Positions 52,201 through 62,805 of a stretch of DNA of 64,000 nt are shown one piece after another. The DNA comes from Perkinsus chesapeaki (lineage: Eukaryota > Perkinsozoa > Perkinsida > Perkinsidae). Made by a program: the position numbers and the translations under genes. Positions within the stretch are counted from its first letter, which is position 1. The number at the start of each line of letters is the position of its first letter. The stretch lies in contig JAAPAO010000005.1 in assembly GCA_013115145.1 (NCBI GenBank), forward strand, positions 62,001-126,000, read 5' to 3'. Under the pieces are notes generated by a model. That model was not told where the DNA came from and made no database searches. It saw nothing but the letters and a program-made list of their open reading frames with translations.

Positions 52201-53727
52201 TCCTGCTTGCTCAACTTATCACATACTTCGTGTACTTTACTCGACCCACCGCCATTCACTCTCAACTTCATTACTGGTCTAATATCAGCGACATAATTAT
52301 TATATGTTAATACTTGCATTACTGTCTACCCTATAGCCTTCCTCATTGGCCCTCCATATACATGATCATCAACACCCCCCTGCCCAATATATATACCATT
52401 ACTTCCTGTCTCTGCTATTCTAGCAATACATCCCTCATCGGCACCTGTGTATTCTTCATACTCTATAATACGGCAAGTGGTAACCTAGGTGTAGGTCTAT
52501 TACAGTGGTTATATGTTACCTACTACCTTTTTACAAGCTATTGCGTCAAGCATATCTATACCACCATCTGCCTCAGCAGCTAGCCGTAAATGCTTCAATA
52601 ACGTCATACACCTTCCTTCTGTAGTAGGTTCTTTTAATAGTGCGATCTGATCCTTTTCCTTTAAGACATCAGCTATATATGTCTCCCTATAATGATAGCT
52701 GCTATCCCAGTACCGCTTTAACTAGTTCCTTACTTAGTTCTACTTCCACCACATTTACTGGATATGAAATAATAACCCTGAGTTACCATATCAATATGAA
52801 GACTAGTTCCTTTATTGCTCCCTTCAATAGCACACCCTTCCACCTACTATAGCATCCCGTATAACACCTGTATTATTCCTACCACAGGACGCTCCTCCTT
52901 CCTAGCAGTGGTTGTATATTCTGTTTCCTTTGACGACCTACCCGTATCTTCGTTGCATGCTTGTCGATGTAGTTTAATATTATTTTCAGGATCATTTAAA
53001 TGCTGCCTCCATCTAGCATCATCACATCTATCATCTCCAGTTAGTTTAGTAGTTCTAACTCCACCATGATATCCTTTTGTTGAGTGTGCACTACCAGTAG
53101 ATGACCTTGAGCAATATGACACTATAACCTACCACAAGCTCCTACCACTCCTTCTCTTCATCAATACATTGAGCTTTAAAGGTACTACGATAACCAATGC
53201 CAGGTATTTGTATAACTTTAATATCAATAATATTCCCCTCAGATGGGCCAATATCACAATAGTCTAGTCTACCCTTCACTAGGCCCTAACATCTATTATC
53301 ATTAATACTATACACCAGCCTTACCGTTGCAGCTCCTTTAATCTTATCAAATACAGAGTATTTACTACCAGCCTAACACAGTTCATGATAGAGGGTTAGA
53401 GGGAGATAAAGACTACCTCGGATCCCTCAATGAAATACGTTAGTAATAGTAATGGAATCATTTTTTCAATGCTCCACTCGAAAACGCAAGACTACAGATT
53501 CTTGCACTCTTATATTTCCTCAACGGCTCAATATCGTGAAGAGTGTGAACGACGGTGGCTGCTGCTGATTGAAGATATCTTTTATGTCTACTCCCCCTCC
53601 TAGACGATTCTCTTCTAGAATAATAGGTACAGTAAGTGGTAGACAAGTAGCACCAACACCAGCCATGATAGCTGCTGCAGCTGCTAGTAGGCAACAAAGT
53701 AGTAGCATTATATAACAAAGATAACAT
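46238..53727 (-). CDS. Large helical-repeat protein, FANCI/FANCD2-like
   Basis: More than 20 short minus-strand exons reading in one direction, ending NVHKDIVESIGSAFIQ (stop 46238-46240). Family knowledge suggests the Fanconi ID-complex fold, which clamps DNA and is mono-ubiquitinated in crosslink repair in the nucleus. Matching blocks in order: ADAKACHKVINIMSTFVFKA (51.4 kb), FPRELDEVYRLLYKPQDCES (50.9 kb), FITSILEDKERIYKIVNVTP then VRIKAATTLIKML (50.2 kb; the Lys in IYKIV is near where FANCI carries its ubiquitinated Lys), PPHLRRAIIKTIVDDN and LADSIIDELYASYG (49.8 kb), HPTVDVHWPIEALVRDLGED (49.1 kb), and ALDFSIDDGFLLNISALRRA (47.9 kb). The span suits a protein of about 1300 residues. It could instead be another HEAT giant, or be split into two genes. 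The first exon (ATG 53727 or 53708) is uncertain. Confidence 0.5.
46627..46645. repeat. GAT microsatellite
   Basis: A run of GAT/ATG triplets within an intron of the large minus-strand gene. Confidence 0.7.
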
Positions 53728-53790
53728 ATTAATCCATTAGATCATCATCATCATCAACAACCGCCCTCATCACCTTTATTATCTCACCGT
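53728..53790. promoter_or_regulatory. Probable shared promoter of a divergent gene pair
   Basis: Only about 60-80 bp separate the first candidate ATG codons of the minus-strand FANCI-like gene and the plus-strand coiled-coil gene. Any promoter must be shared or lie inside coding exons. It contains a CAT/CATCAT triplet run. No core element was identified. Confidence 0.4.
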
Positions 53791-56733
53791 ATGCCAATAA
53801 GAACGCCTATGCGAGGGGCTCCTCGAGCTACCAGACGTAATGTTATAGATATGCAATAATAAGGACTACACTGTTAGGGTCGGTGGCAGCAGCATCAACG
53901 CCTGGTAGGTCTGGTGGTGGGTTAAGCTCAACTACTGCTAACTATATAGTGGGTCTAGTAGTATTGATAATATCATTAACTGGATTATATGTCTATTATA
54001 CTGCATCACCGAGTGATACATTGGTCACAGAAGAGGTACCTACCCCAGTGGTGATTACGCGGGAGAGCGGTATGGAAGAACTGGGCAGAGCAGAGAGGCT
54101 TTGGCAAACGGAGAGGGCGTCAATGCAAGAAGAACTAAGGCGATCATATGATATGATAAATAAGGCAAAGGAACAGGTTAATAATAACAATATGGTGATA
54201 ACACGGTTGGAAGGGGAACTATCAATGAAGGACAGTCGAATAGAGGAGTTGAAGGGAGACCTTAGGGAGGCACAACGAAGGGTTAGAGCTAATGCTAGGG
54301 AAGTTGATGAGCTACAGAAGAGGATAGCAAACCTTGAAGATAGTAGTGTGGAGGAGGATAAGGATACTAAAGATGATAAGGCTAATGAAAGACTGTATTA
54401 TTATATTATAGCGATAGCTTTGGTGATCCTTGGGGTAGCGGAGCTAGTGGCAGCTAGAAGTGATGCTAGGCAACAGGTGTATAGTGTTGAGGCTAAGGAA
54501 GAGGTAATAAAGGGAAAAGGGGATAATAATAAGGGAATGGATAGGTTGAACGATTAACTTTATCATTGGAGGAGACAAAGCTGTCTTTGGAGGGTATTGA
54601 AGATGATAGGGAATCATTAAAGGAACAGTTGAAGAAGGCATTGATAGATAAAGAGGAGAGTGCCTTAGCATTGGCTGATTCATTACAGACAGTATTTAGA
54701 TATAATATTATCATGCATTATGTTATTGATCTATTATTCAGTTGGCATCTAGTAGAGATGAGTTCAGAAGGTTCTCTGAGGACCAGCTTAAGAAGGAATC
54801 GGCACTGTTAGAGAGGGTAATATTAATACATGTATTGTTCTCATCAAAATGAAAATGTTGAATTCCCGCGTAGCTCCATGATCTACTTTGCATAATAGAG
54901 TGAACATACTAGTACCGCTTCGTACACCATTACTCCTGCTTCTCCTCCTCCTGCTGCTGCTGCCGCAGGAGGATGAGTATATTGCTGTGGTGTGCTGGTA
55001 GTAGTAGATATGTTATTGACATGCCTATGTCCGACTGTTTTATAGCCCTGATTAAACTCGATTCATATAGACAATTACCTTTTATAAATGTGAATTGAGC
55101 ATATTATTATTGTCAGTTGGCCGATAGCCAAAGTGTTATGTCAAGTGCGAGGTCTATGGCAAGTCAAGCATATGATATGAGAATATCAACAACAACACCT
55201 CAACAAGAGCATACGACCGCATTAGTGGCCCCATCTAACCGTAGACCATTAGAGTATTATATAGGAGGGGAAGGTAGTGATGATATGAAGGAAATATGGT
55301 ATGAAAACACAGGCTCAACAGCTCCACCATCTAACGTCAGCTCAGCTGTCTATCCACCATCATCTATTGGATCGGAGATAATAAGGGGACAGAATTGTAA
55401 CACGAAAGTAGTTTTAATGGGTATACTTCATATTAGAACTATATCCTACAGACTGCTGCTGTTCCCCATCCGACCTCTCCCTCTACCCCTATAGTAACCC
55501 TGCCTTCCTTTACCCCAATGCCTGAGAAGGAAGCTCTCTCGGCAACAGAGGTATATAGGGTGCATTAGTATATAGTGTTATGGTATATGTAGGGGCAAGA
55601 TGCCTATGATACAGCACAAGATGAACTACCTTCCAACCACCGACCTACCAAATGCAGCAGCGATGATGCCTCCTCAGCTGGAGTAGCTGAGGCAGTTGGA
55701 GGGTTAGCCACACCGAGGGGCACTAATGCTGCTACCTCTGTTGTGTTGTCTGAAGACAATGATATTACTAGATATGATCCTTATGAAGAGGAACAGAGCT
55801 GGCTTACTGCTGGTAGTAAAGTCTAGGGTAAGGAGGGATAGTAATGATGATGTTGTAGGCTCACCGACTGGAGTGATATCACCAGCTAACCGTTCATCAT
55901 CCAGGGATCGACAGCAACAGCAGCAGGAGTTGAGCCCTTTGACGATGGAGACACCATTAAGAGAGGGTATTAATATAGGGACCGGGCCTCATGTGGGTTA
56001 GTATAATGATTAGATAATACTGATAATGGTGATACTAGTGATGATGGGGCTGATAATAACCTACCGGATGTTGTATCTAATATAGAGGCTTGGGTAGCAT
56101 TACCTTGACCATAGTGTTATTACATAATTATTGCAGTTCCGCGCCGGGAACGGTATGAGCCCATTGGATGTAGCATCAGAGGCTCCCTCGGCTAATAGGC
56201 TAGCGGAGCGAAGGGCAGCGATGAAGAGAGAGAAGAGGAGATCTGATAGTATTGATAGGAGTAGTTGCCCTAGTAGAACACCAAGGACTATGTCACCTAG
56301 GAAGTAGCAGGGCAGGGGACGGCGGGCATTAGCCTGGAGGGCAGGTCAACCCCTTCATCGACACCAGCTGGTAGGAGAGGACCACATAGTGGGGGGATGG
56401 CAAGGCCTAAGGCAAATCCAAAAGCAGTTATGAAGAAGCTACCATTAGGGAGTAATGATTAGACGGAAATATGGTATGAAATGCTTGTCTGCAGAGATAA
56501 GCTTCACTGGAGGATCTATGAGTGCGGGAGGGTATAGTAGAAGGCTTCCTGACAGTAGCCGAAGGAGAGGGTCTACAGGCTCACTTAATAGTGCTACTGA
56601 GGACCACGACTGTGGCGCTGTAGTGGTGTTGGCTGGGAGTGGGCATACCAAAGGTGGTAGAGTAAGACGTGGGGAAGTCGAATATGCTAGTAGCAGTGTA
56701 ACACCTACATCATCAGTTAAAGGAGGAAGGTAA
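53791..56733 (+). CDS. Membrane-anchored coiled-coil protein, unknown function
   Basis: Exon 1 starts at ATG 53791 (MPIRTPMRGAPRATR). A 41-nt intron (53837-53877) is removed and the frame continues RSVAAASTPGRSGGGLSS. One transmembrane helix follows (YIVGLVVLIISLTGLYVYY), then about 130 residues of coiled coil (ELGRAERLWQTERASMQEEL, LKGDLREAQRRVRANAREVD, LQKRIANLEDSS). A second hydrophobic stretch is YYYIIAIALVILGVAELVAA, which might instead be partly intronic. Further coiled coil (LEETKLSLEGIEDDRESLKE) leads to a long Ser/Pro/Gln-rich disordered C-terminus (SRDRQQQQQELSPLTMETPL, SRRRGSTGSLNSATEDHD), ending in TAA at 56731-56733. The architecture suggests a golgin- or tether-like protein, but no family is recognised. 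It is divergently paired with the minus-strand gene at 46-53.7 kb. Confidence 0.7.
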
Positions 56734-56940
56734 TACAGGAAGTAGAAAAGGGTTAATAATGATGGATGTGGTATGTAGCCATCATTCCTCTGAGTCTAAT
56801 GGTGCAGCATCAGCAGCAGCACCTAGGTGGCGGTTGTAATGATCTAGGATTGCTATTAACCTGTTAATGACAACAACAGTATTATGCATGCACGCCCCGC
56901 TCTATCCACTTAATGCATTTATACTAATACACAGTTTCCA

Positions 56941-56959
56941 TGCTGCTGCTGCTGCTGCT
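56941..56959. repeat. TGC microsatellite
   Basis: About six TGC units just upstream of the INTS3 gene; similar CTG runs occur at 61172-61191 and near 54953. Confidence 0.75.
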
Positions 56960-57022
56960 CATGCACTTAATAGGCATTTGAGTTGACAGTAGCCCTATTT
57001 TAAAGCTATCGTGAAGCTATCT

Positions 57023-59895
57023 ATGTCATTATCAGTCTCAGTAGGGGGTACAGCAACATCACTACAAGACTGCAGTAGTTTATTACTACACCTTCGCCCA
57101 GGTAAGCTAAGGATCTATGTGTATCTTTTTTATTACTTTGTCATCTGAGGTACTATATCTGAGGCTGTTGGTAATGTTAGGGAGTCGAGGCTACATCAAT
57201 GTGTACAAATAATAAAGGCATCGGACTTTGGTAGTAGATGCAGTGACAAAAGGTATATAGGATGGGTTACTAATATATGCCGACATCAACATGATAGAGA
57301 TGCTGTATCAACTGCATTAGTAGGAAATATGGTATAATATGTGAATGTTATAACTCAAAGCTGTTCTCATACTTTAGTGTGATATAGCAGCCCAACCTAG
57401 TAGTAGTGGTGGTATAGATCCACATAGATGTGGTAGAGTATTAAAGGTAGTTGAGGACTTTATTAATAAAGGTGATTGGATAATAACATCATCCATAATA
57501 CTATTACAAAGAGGCATTAGACCAGGTAGTAGAGGGGGAGGGGGTCTACTGATAATGATATTTTGTGCAGTAGTATTAAAAGACGTAGTGAGGCTGTCAT
57601 CAGCATTGGTAGCTGAATTGGCAACATATCCCAAATCAAACTGATTCTGATGAAATAGAGCACATTATGTGAATCATCCCCATCCGAAACCCATACCATT
57701 TCCAATCGTGGCAGCATAGTTCCCTGTGCCTGCTGCTCAATATAACACCACTGAATATCTCCAACTCTTGAAAAACTGGAAAATGGGGCAATGTACTATT
57801 ATTGACAATGACGGGTATGTGTTCAGGTGACTTTAGCAGTGGTATTGTGCATCTTACTCAATCATTATTACCATTCCTTATTACCTATACTGATACATTT
57901 ATTAATAAAAAAGAGATAAGGCTATGTCAAGCTACATTCATCAAGTTTGCTACCCTGCTATCACCATATATACAATATAAGGATACATCTACAGTGCCAA
58001 CTGAGAAGATAGTAGAACAGTGTGAAACATTAATATCTAAATTATGGAAAAGTGATAAGAGTCGGCCATGGATAGCTGCAATAGGGAGGGATCTAATAAG
58101 AGTATTACTACCGATATCAAAGTGTAATGGTGTAACTGATATATGGCATAATCTGACAACTGGCGATAAGACTGGGCGACGCTTAGCCAAGGTAGGTATG
58201 TGTGCTTATCACCACCACCACCTCTGGGACAGTCTTTGTGTTCATGTTTATGACCTGCATCCTACTACTGTTATTGGTAGGTGTGTAGTTTAAGTACTCC
58301 TTATTGGCTCCATAAACATTTAATATCACAAACTGAGGAGGAGGAACTATCAGCATTGTTCTCGGCATTTGTGGCTGGTAGTCAGAAACAAATGCAAGAT
58401 CAATACTTTGAAAAATCGTTCAAGGTGGGTATACAGGGCTGCTGTTGTTGTTGTTGCTATGAGTGCTGCCTTCATTGTTAGTCTGAAGGCCATTTACTGC
58501 AGCATCATGTAATTAATACCACTAGAGCCGTCTTATGTGGTGATCTGCATAATCTTGATACAGAGGTTAGCCGTAATAGTATGATACCGCCACAACAAAG
58601 AGTTTTCCGATGGCATTTCCTGGGATGGTTGACTTTGATAGCAGGGCAATTTATGTCAACTGAGGAACAGGTATGGTGGTACTGCTGTATCTGCTGTACA
58701 GGTCGGCAGCAGCAAGAACTATCATCATTATTATTAACTCAGGCGTATTTCCGGTTATCGCTAATAATAGATCCATTGCTGGGTGCAGCTGGTGAGCCTG
58801 TATCTGTGGATGGTAGTAGTAGTAATGTTGATGAGGATGCATTGGTAGGCTTGTTTAAGGTTGCAGTTGTATTGATATATTGTAGGTTAGGTTATTAATA
58901 TCTAATAGAGATGACCTTATATCACATAGCTATAGAGAATGGGACCCTCAGTTGCCCCCTCCCATCACACCTAAAGTGGATAAGGAGAAGCCTACTGTGT
59001 TGGATGCCTTTATGCCTGTCCATGACCTTATATACGAGGAGCTGCCCACTCAACGCTCTATAGCAGTACCATTGCTTGTGGTATTAGGGCTGTCTATTGA
59101 CAACTTTCTGCCCGAATTCAAAGCAGCAGGCAACCATTTGTCGCGGCAAGTAAGATAGCCTAAGATGATGCACTAGTATCGTATTTATGTTGGTTATCTT
59201 AGAGCCTGGCAAGCTCGGTGAGCCAGACACTGTTCCAGTGTACAGTAGAGACTCTTCGTAGAGGGAGGGATTATAGTAATGACACACTAGTAGGGAGAGT
59301 TGAAGTGCTAGGCCTTGCGGTGAGGGTAGCTAAATACGCGTTAGTTGAAGTTGATGGTGCTGTTTTTATTCAGACACGTTTGCCTGAGTCATTACAAGCT
59401 TGCTTCGGGGCTGTGTCTAAGTGTATTGACATGCTCTGTGCATCACGAGAGGAATATGATACGCCAGAATGGATAGATAAATCACCAAGAGCTGTCCTAC
59501 AACGGCTCATAATGCCAGAGCCAGAGCCAGCGGCCCCTCCGATACCTGCTGCTACTACTACTGTTAATGAGCTGGATGGGCCTATTATGGATAGCGAAGA
59601 TGACGATGATGATGATCTGGCAAACTACTCTGAGATAAGCGATACAGAAAGCAGTGCATCTGTTATGACAGAAACTGCACCATTCCCTGAACCACAGGCT
59701 AGAGAAGAAGAAGAATATACAACTGATAATACAGCAGTGAATCCGGCGATACCTCACCCTGGAAATGAACAGCTTACCACTGAAGTATCTCCTACTCCTA
59801 CTACTCCTGCTGCTGCTGATGGCTGCCCTGATGAAGGAAAGGGGGGTAAAGTTATGAAACTATTAATGCTACTACAAAAGGGACAACAAGGCTAA
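57023..59895 (+). CDS. INTS3: Integrator complex subunit 3 (INTS3 / SOSS-A) homologue
   Basis: INTS3 is a helical scaffold of the nuclear Integrator complex, which cleaves nascent RNA at RNA polymerase II, and of the SOSS single-strand DNA-binding repair complex. ATG 57023 begins MSLSVSVGGTATSLQD; exon 1 ends at 57101 and the frame resumes at GTISEAVGNVRESRLHQCVQ. Diagnostic blocks are IGWVTNICRH, DWIITSSIILLQRG, PWIAAIGRDLIRVLLPIS, GVTDIWHNL, YWLHKHLISQTEEEELSALF, GSQKQMQDQYFEKSF, RVFRWHFLGWLTLIAGQFMS, AYFRLSLIIDPLLGAA, and IAVPLLVVLGLSIDNFLPEF. They occur in the order expected for the INTS3 N-terminal region (the Arg-Asp-Leu-Ile-Arg helix; W-x-x-x-GW helix). The C-terminus is acidic (MDSEDDDDDDLANYSEISD) and low in complexity, also as in INTS3. 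Stop TAA 59893-59895. All introns are short. Confidence 0.8.
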
Positions 59896-60174
59896 TGATG
59901 ATAATAGACAAGACATTAGTAGCAAGAGGAGCAGGCCAACGTAAAAATAGTAACATTGATATAACTATTACTGTATAGCACCAACACAGACAACAGCAGT
60001 GTTTCTCCTTGTCAAGATTATTATTCCGATATAACATAGTATTGAGTTAGTACTACTACCGTTCTCCTCCTAATGTCTATTATTCAGCCTACTGTTGTTG
60101 CTATTATTATTGTATATCCCTCCTACCTTATTCATCCCAGCCCGTAATACTGCTGCTGCTGTTATTAGACTACT

Positions 60175-60963
60175 ATGAATTTAGCCGCACTTATGTCCAG
60201 ACGCTTTATGGTTGTCTGGGTAGCTTGGGTGGTCCTTGCTGTGGCTTATACTGTATGGATATTTGAATCACCAGATTCGAAGGGAGCTAATTCACCCTTA
60301 ATGATTGTTCTTATGTGTATATTGGTAGCTGTACCTGTTATTGCATTATTTGTGGGCAATAGAATGGTTAAGAAGTTGTTTCCCTCTCCATCCTCGCAAC
60401 AACATCACCCCTATCGTAGAGATAGTGTGATTGATATGGAGGAGGGCAGAGAGGGCGGCGGCAGTAGTAGAAGGTACGGCAGTATAGATACTATTATGCA
60501 AGACTTTACCTCGGATGGATTCTTTAAAGCATGGGGTTATTGGGTTAAAGATAATACTACTACATCTACTATCACTGCCACTGCCACTGATGATAACTGC
60601 ACCTCCTCAGAGGAAGTGAAATATGAAGAGCCATGCGCTATTTGCTTATCAGATTATCAAGTCGGTGAGGTTGTCCGTGTCCTACCTTGTGGGCATAGAT
60701 TCCATACATGTTGCTTTGATAACTGTTTTGCATCCCGACCAAGAGGGTTCAAACTACATCACGTATGCCCTCTTTGTAGGGCACCATTGGGGCCTACTAA
60801 TGCTGATATTAGGAAGGTTAGAGCTGAACAACAACAACAACAAGAAGAAGAGGAAGAAGAACAACAACAACAAGCGGAGGCCGCCGCACCAACCGTCAGC
60901 CCTGCTCTTAGTCCCTCTCCTCACCTCATCGTGGTACCTACCAACCTCAGGTATCTTAACTAG
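60175..60963 (+). CDS. Two-pass membrane RING-H2 protein, tandem copy 1
   Basis: 262 residues, intron-free, probable E3 ubiquitin ligase on an internal membrane. Two hydrophobic segments lie at about residues 12-30 and 42-61, then a cytosolic linker with the shared motif YWVKDN. The RING-H2 has Cys154, Cys157, Cys172, His174, His177, Cys180, Cys198 and Cys201 (CAICLSDYQVGE, LPCGHRFH, CPLCRAPLG), so all eight zinc ligands are present. The C-terminus is a Gln/Glu run (EQQQQQEEEEEEQQQQ) followed by a Pro/Ser tail. Same strand and same architecture as the next two genes. Substrate unknown. Confidence 0.88.
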   Translation: MNLAALMSRRFMVVWVAWVVLAVAYTVWIFESPDSKGANSPLMIVLMCILVAVPVIALFVGNRMVKKLFPSPSSQQHHPYRRDSVIDMEEGREGGGSSRRYGSIDTIMQDFTSDGFFKAWGYWVKDNTTTSTITATATDDNCTSSEEVKYEEPCAICLSDYQVGEVVRVLPCGHRFHTCCFDNCFASRPRGFKLHHVCPLCRAPLGPTNADIRKVRAEQQQQQEEEEEEQQQQAEAAAPTVSPALSPSPHLIVVPTNLRYLN

Positions 60964-61595
60964 CTAAACTAGCTACTACTTGACGTAAGTCAGTGTTATA
61001 CAGTATATACTATTGACGGTAGCTAATCATCTGTTAATGGCAAGTTAATCTATGTTATTAACATAGTTTTTACGAGGACTACTGTCGTGGAGCTTCGATA
61101 ATAATCTGCTACTATCTCACAATCTTAATATCCTGCCGTTAGTGCCCGATGGAGATATATCGGGCTCAATACTGCTGCTGCTGCTGCTGCTTCTACTAGG
61201 GAGGAGCCATAGTAATAACAACACCATTATTACTCAGGGATCTGCATAGCAAAGGTTTATATTGCATCCCATTTTCTAAAGTAGTATACTTGTTGTTGTT
61301 ATCGGTTTTCCTATTACCCTATCCCATTACGTTATTCAATACTACCTCCTCATTCAAGAGTGTCGTCATCAAGAACCGGGAGATAACACTATTACTATTG
61401 TCATTGATAATGTTGCTTATACTGTATCATATAACAGACTTCCTTATTGAGAGATTTCTATAGTTAGTACGTCAGTAGTGCTTCCTCTGTCTCTAAGTAG
61501 AGCTCTGTTCCCTGAGACCTGTTTCTACTACTCTAGTAGGCTTTAGTTCTGAAGCCACGGCAACTATCCTTAGGCTTTGGCAAACTTTAATTTTC
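60964..61595. other. Intergenic between RING copies 1 and 2
   Basis: About 630 bp. Contains a CTG run at 61172-61191. No gene seen. Confidence 0.5.
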
Positions 61596-62330
61596 ATGTC
61601 ATCCATATCGCCTGCTGTTATGCATCCCTCCACTACAGTCACCCGTAGCCGTCGTCATCGTCGTCGAAGCTTCCGCCGTGGCGTTCGTGATGTATTCCGT
61701 ACAGGTATCTTGGCGCCTAGGTTCAGAAGTATGTGGTTTGGTTGGCTTGTTATATACATTAGTATGTCTGTCTTTATCGGTTTATCTGGTGAAGGTTGGC
61801 CTATTATTGTTGCTTTTGTGGTACTGTTTGGCATTCTACCTCCAATAGGAATAGCCAGACGAGTGTCCAGCATAAGAGCACAAGAAGCTGCCCAAAGAGC
61901 TGAAGCAGAGGCACAACGAGCCCAGGAGCTAGCTAAGGAAAGGTTGGCAAGTGAGGATTGGATAAAGGACAACTGCCAAAGGATAACAGTGAATGATCTA
62001 AAGCAGCATCCTGCTGCTTGTGATGATGAGTGCGCTATCTGCTTATCGGATTATGATCCTAGCGACGTACTTATCCGTTTACCATGTGGTCATGTATATC
62101 ATTCACAATGTATTGATATGTTATTGAATGCCCCTTTATCATATGGTGACAAATGCCCTAAATGTCCACTATGCAGAGCACGCCTCGGTAAAGTGGATGA
62201 TAATAATGGTGATCATAAACAATCCAACATGAGAAATGAGGAAGCCGTTGTTGCCCTCCCATTTGATAGGGAGTCCATGGCTACTACTATTCACAACACG
62301 GCTACCCCTATTACTGTTATTAGTTTATAG
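61596..62330 (+). CDS. Two-pass membrane RING-H2 protein, tandem copy 2
   Basis: 244 residues, intron-free. The N-terminus is strongly basic (SRRHRRRSFRRGVRD), with membrane segments at about residues 46-62 and 68-86, then an Ala/Glu/Arg amphipathic helix (AAQRAEAEAQRAQELAKER) absent from copy 1. The shared pre-RING motif is DWIKDN. RING ligands are Cys146, Cys149, Cys164, His166, His169, Cys172, Cys190 and Cys193 (CAICLSDYDPSD, LPCGHVYH, CPLCRARLG). The tail is short, without the Gln run. Probable membrane E3 ligase; an upstream Met (61617) is a possible alternative start. Confidence 0.88.
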   Translation: MSSISPAVMHPSTTVTRSRRHRRRSFRRGVRDVFRTGILAPRFRSMWFGWLVIYISMSVFIGLSGEGWPIIVAFVVLFGILPPIGIARRVSSIRAQEAAQRAEAEAQRAQELAKERLASEDWIKDNCQRITVNDLKQHPAACDDECAICLSDYDPSDVLIRLPCGHVYHSQCIDMLLNAPLSYGDKCPKCPLCRARLGKVDDNNGDHKQSNMRNEEAVVALPFDRESMATTIHNTATPITVISL

Positions 62331-62805
62331 GATTGTTATTAGGGCTGACTAAGGCCTTATTCTGCTATTCATCTCACTCTGAGCGGATGGGCTTCCGAAG
62401 TGAAGTCTTTGCGCAATTAATTTTTTTTGTACTGGCTTATTGTTGCTGCTCCTTGGAGTAGCAGCATTTTAGGATTGTAGCTCTGCATTCTTGTGTTCCC
62501 ACCAATTTCACTATATAACCTGTGGAATCAGAAGAGTAGTGTTATAATCTTCCTCCTATTCTTTATCCCAGTAATATCGTTAACCTTCGTGACTTATCTC
62601 TGATCATATATCGTTATCATCAAAGTGATGATGTACAAGTATTAGTTGTTGTTGTTGAGTTCGCTAGTCTCGTCTATTACTTCTCTATCCTTCCTAGAAT
62701 CGTATCATAATGAGTCTCCCTTTATCTATGCTTCTATATTATAATTATCTTGCGTTAATCTACGGTATTCATTCCCCTTCTAGTTTATGTTTTATTACCA
62801 TATCA
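62331..62805. other. Intergenic between RING copies 2 and 3
   Basis: About 475 bp; AT-rich, no gene seen. An in-frame upstream Met at 62710 would add 32 hydrophobic residues to copy 3, but the Met at 62806 is preferred. Confidence 0.45.

Noticed and set aside
53520-53708. Signal-peptide-like N-terminus MLLLCCLLAAAAAIMAG on the minus strand
   Set aside because: It would make the large helical protein secreted, which conflicts with its FANCI-like content. An alternative frame through the same exon (with LRKYKSARICSLAF) is equally possible, so export is not claimed.
48600-53727. Idea that the large minus-strand gene is a vitellogenin/MTP-type lipid transfer protein
   Set aside because: Hydrophobic start and helical repeats suggested it, but the exons continue past the expected C-terminal sheet and later blocks fit FANCI/FANCD2 better.
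56941-61191. CTG/TGC runs as possible coding poly-Leu or poly-Ala
   Set aside because: They fall in spacers and introns without open flanking frames; treated as microsatellites.
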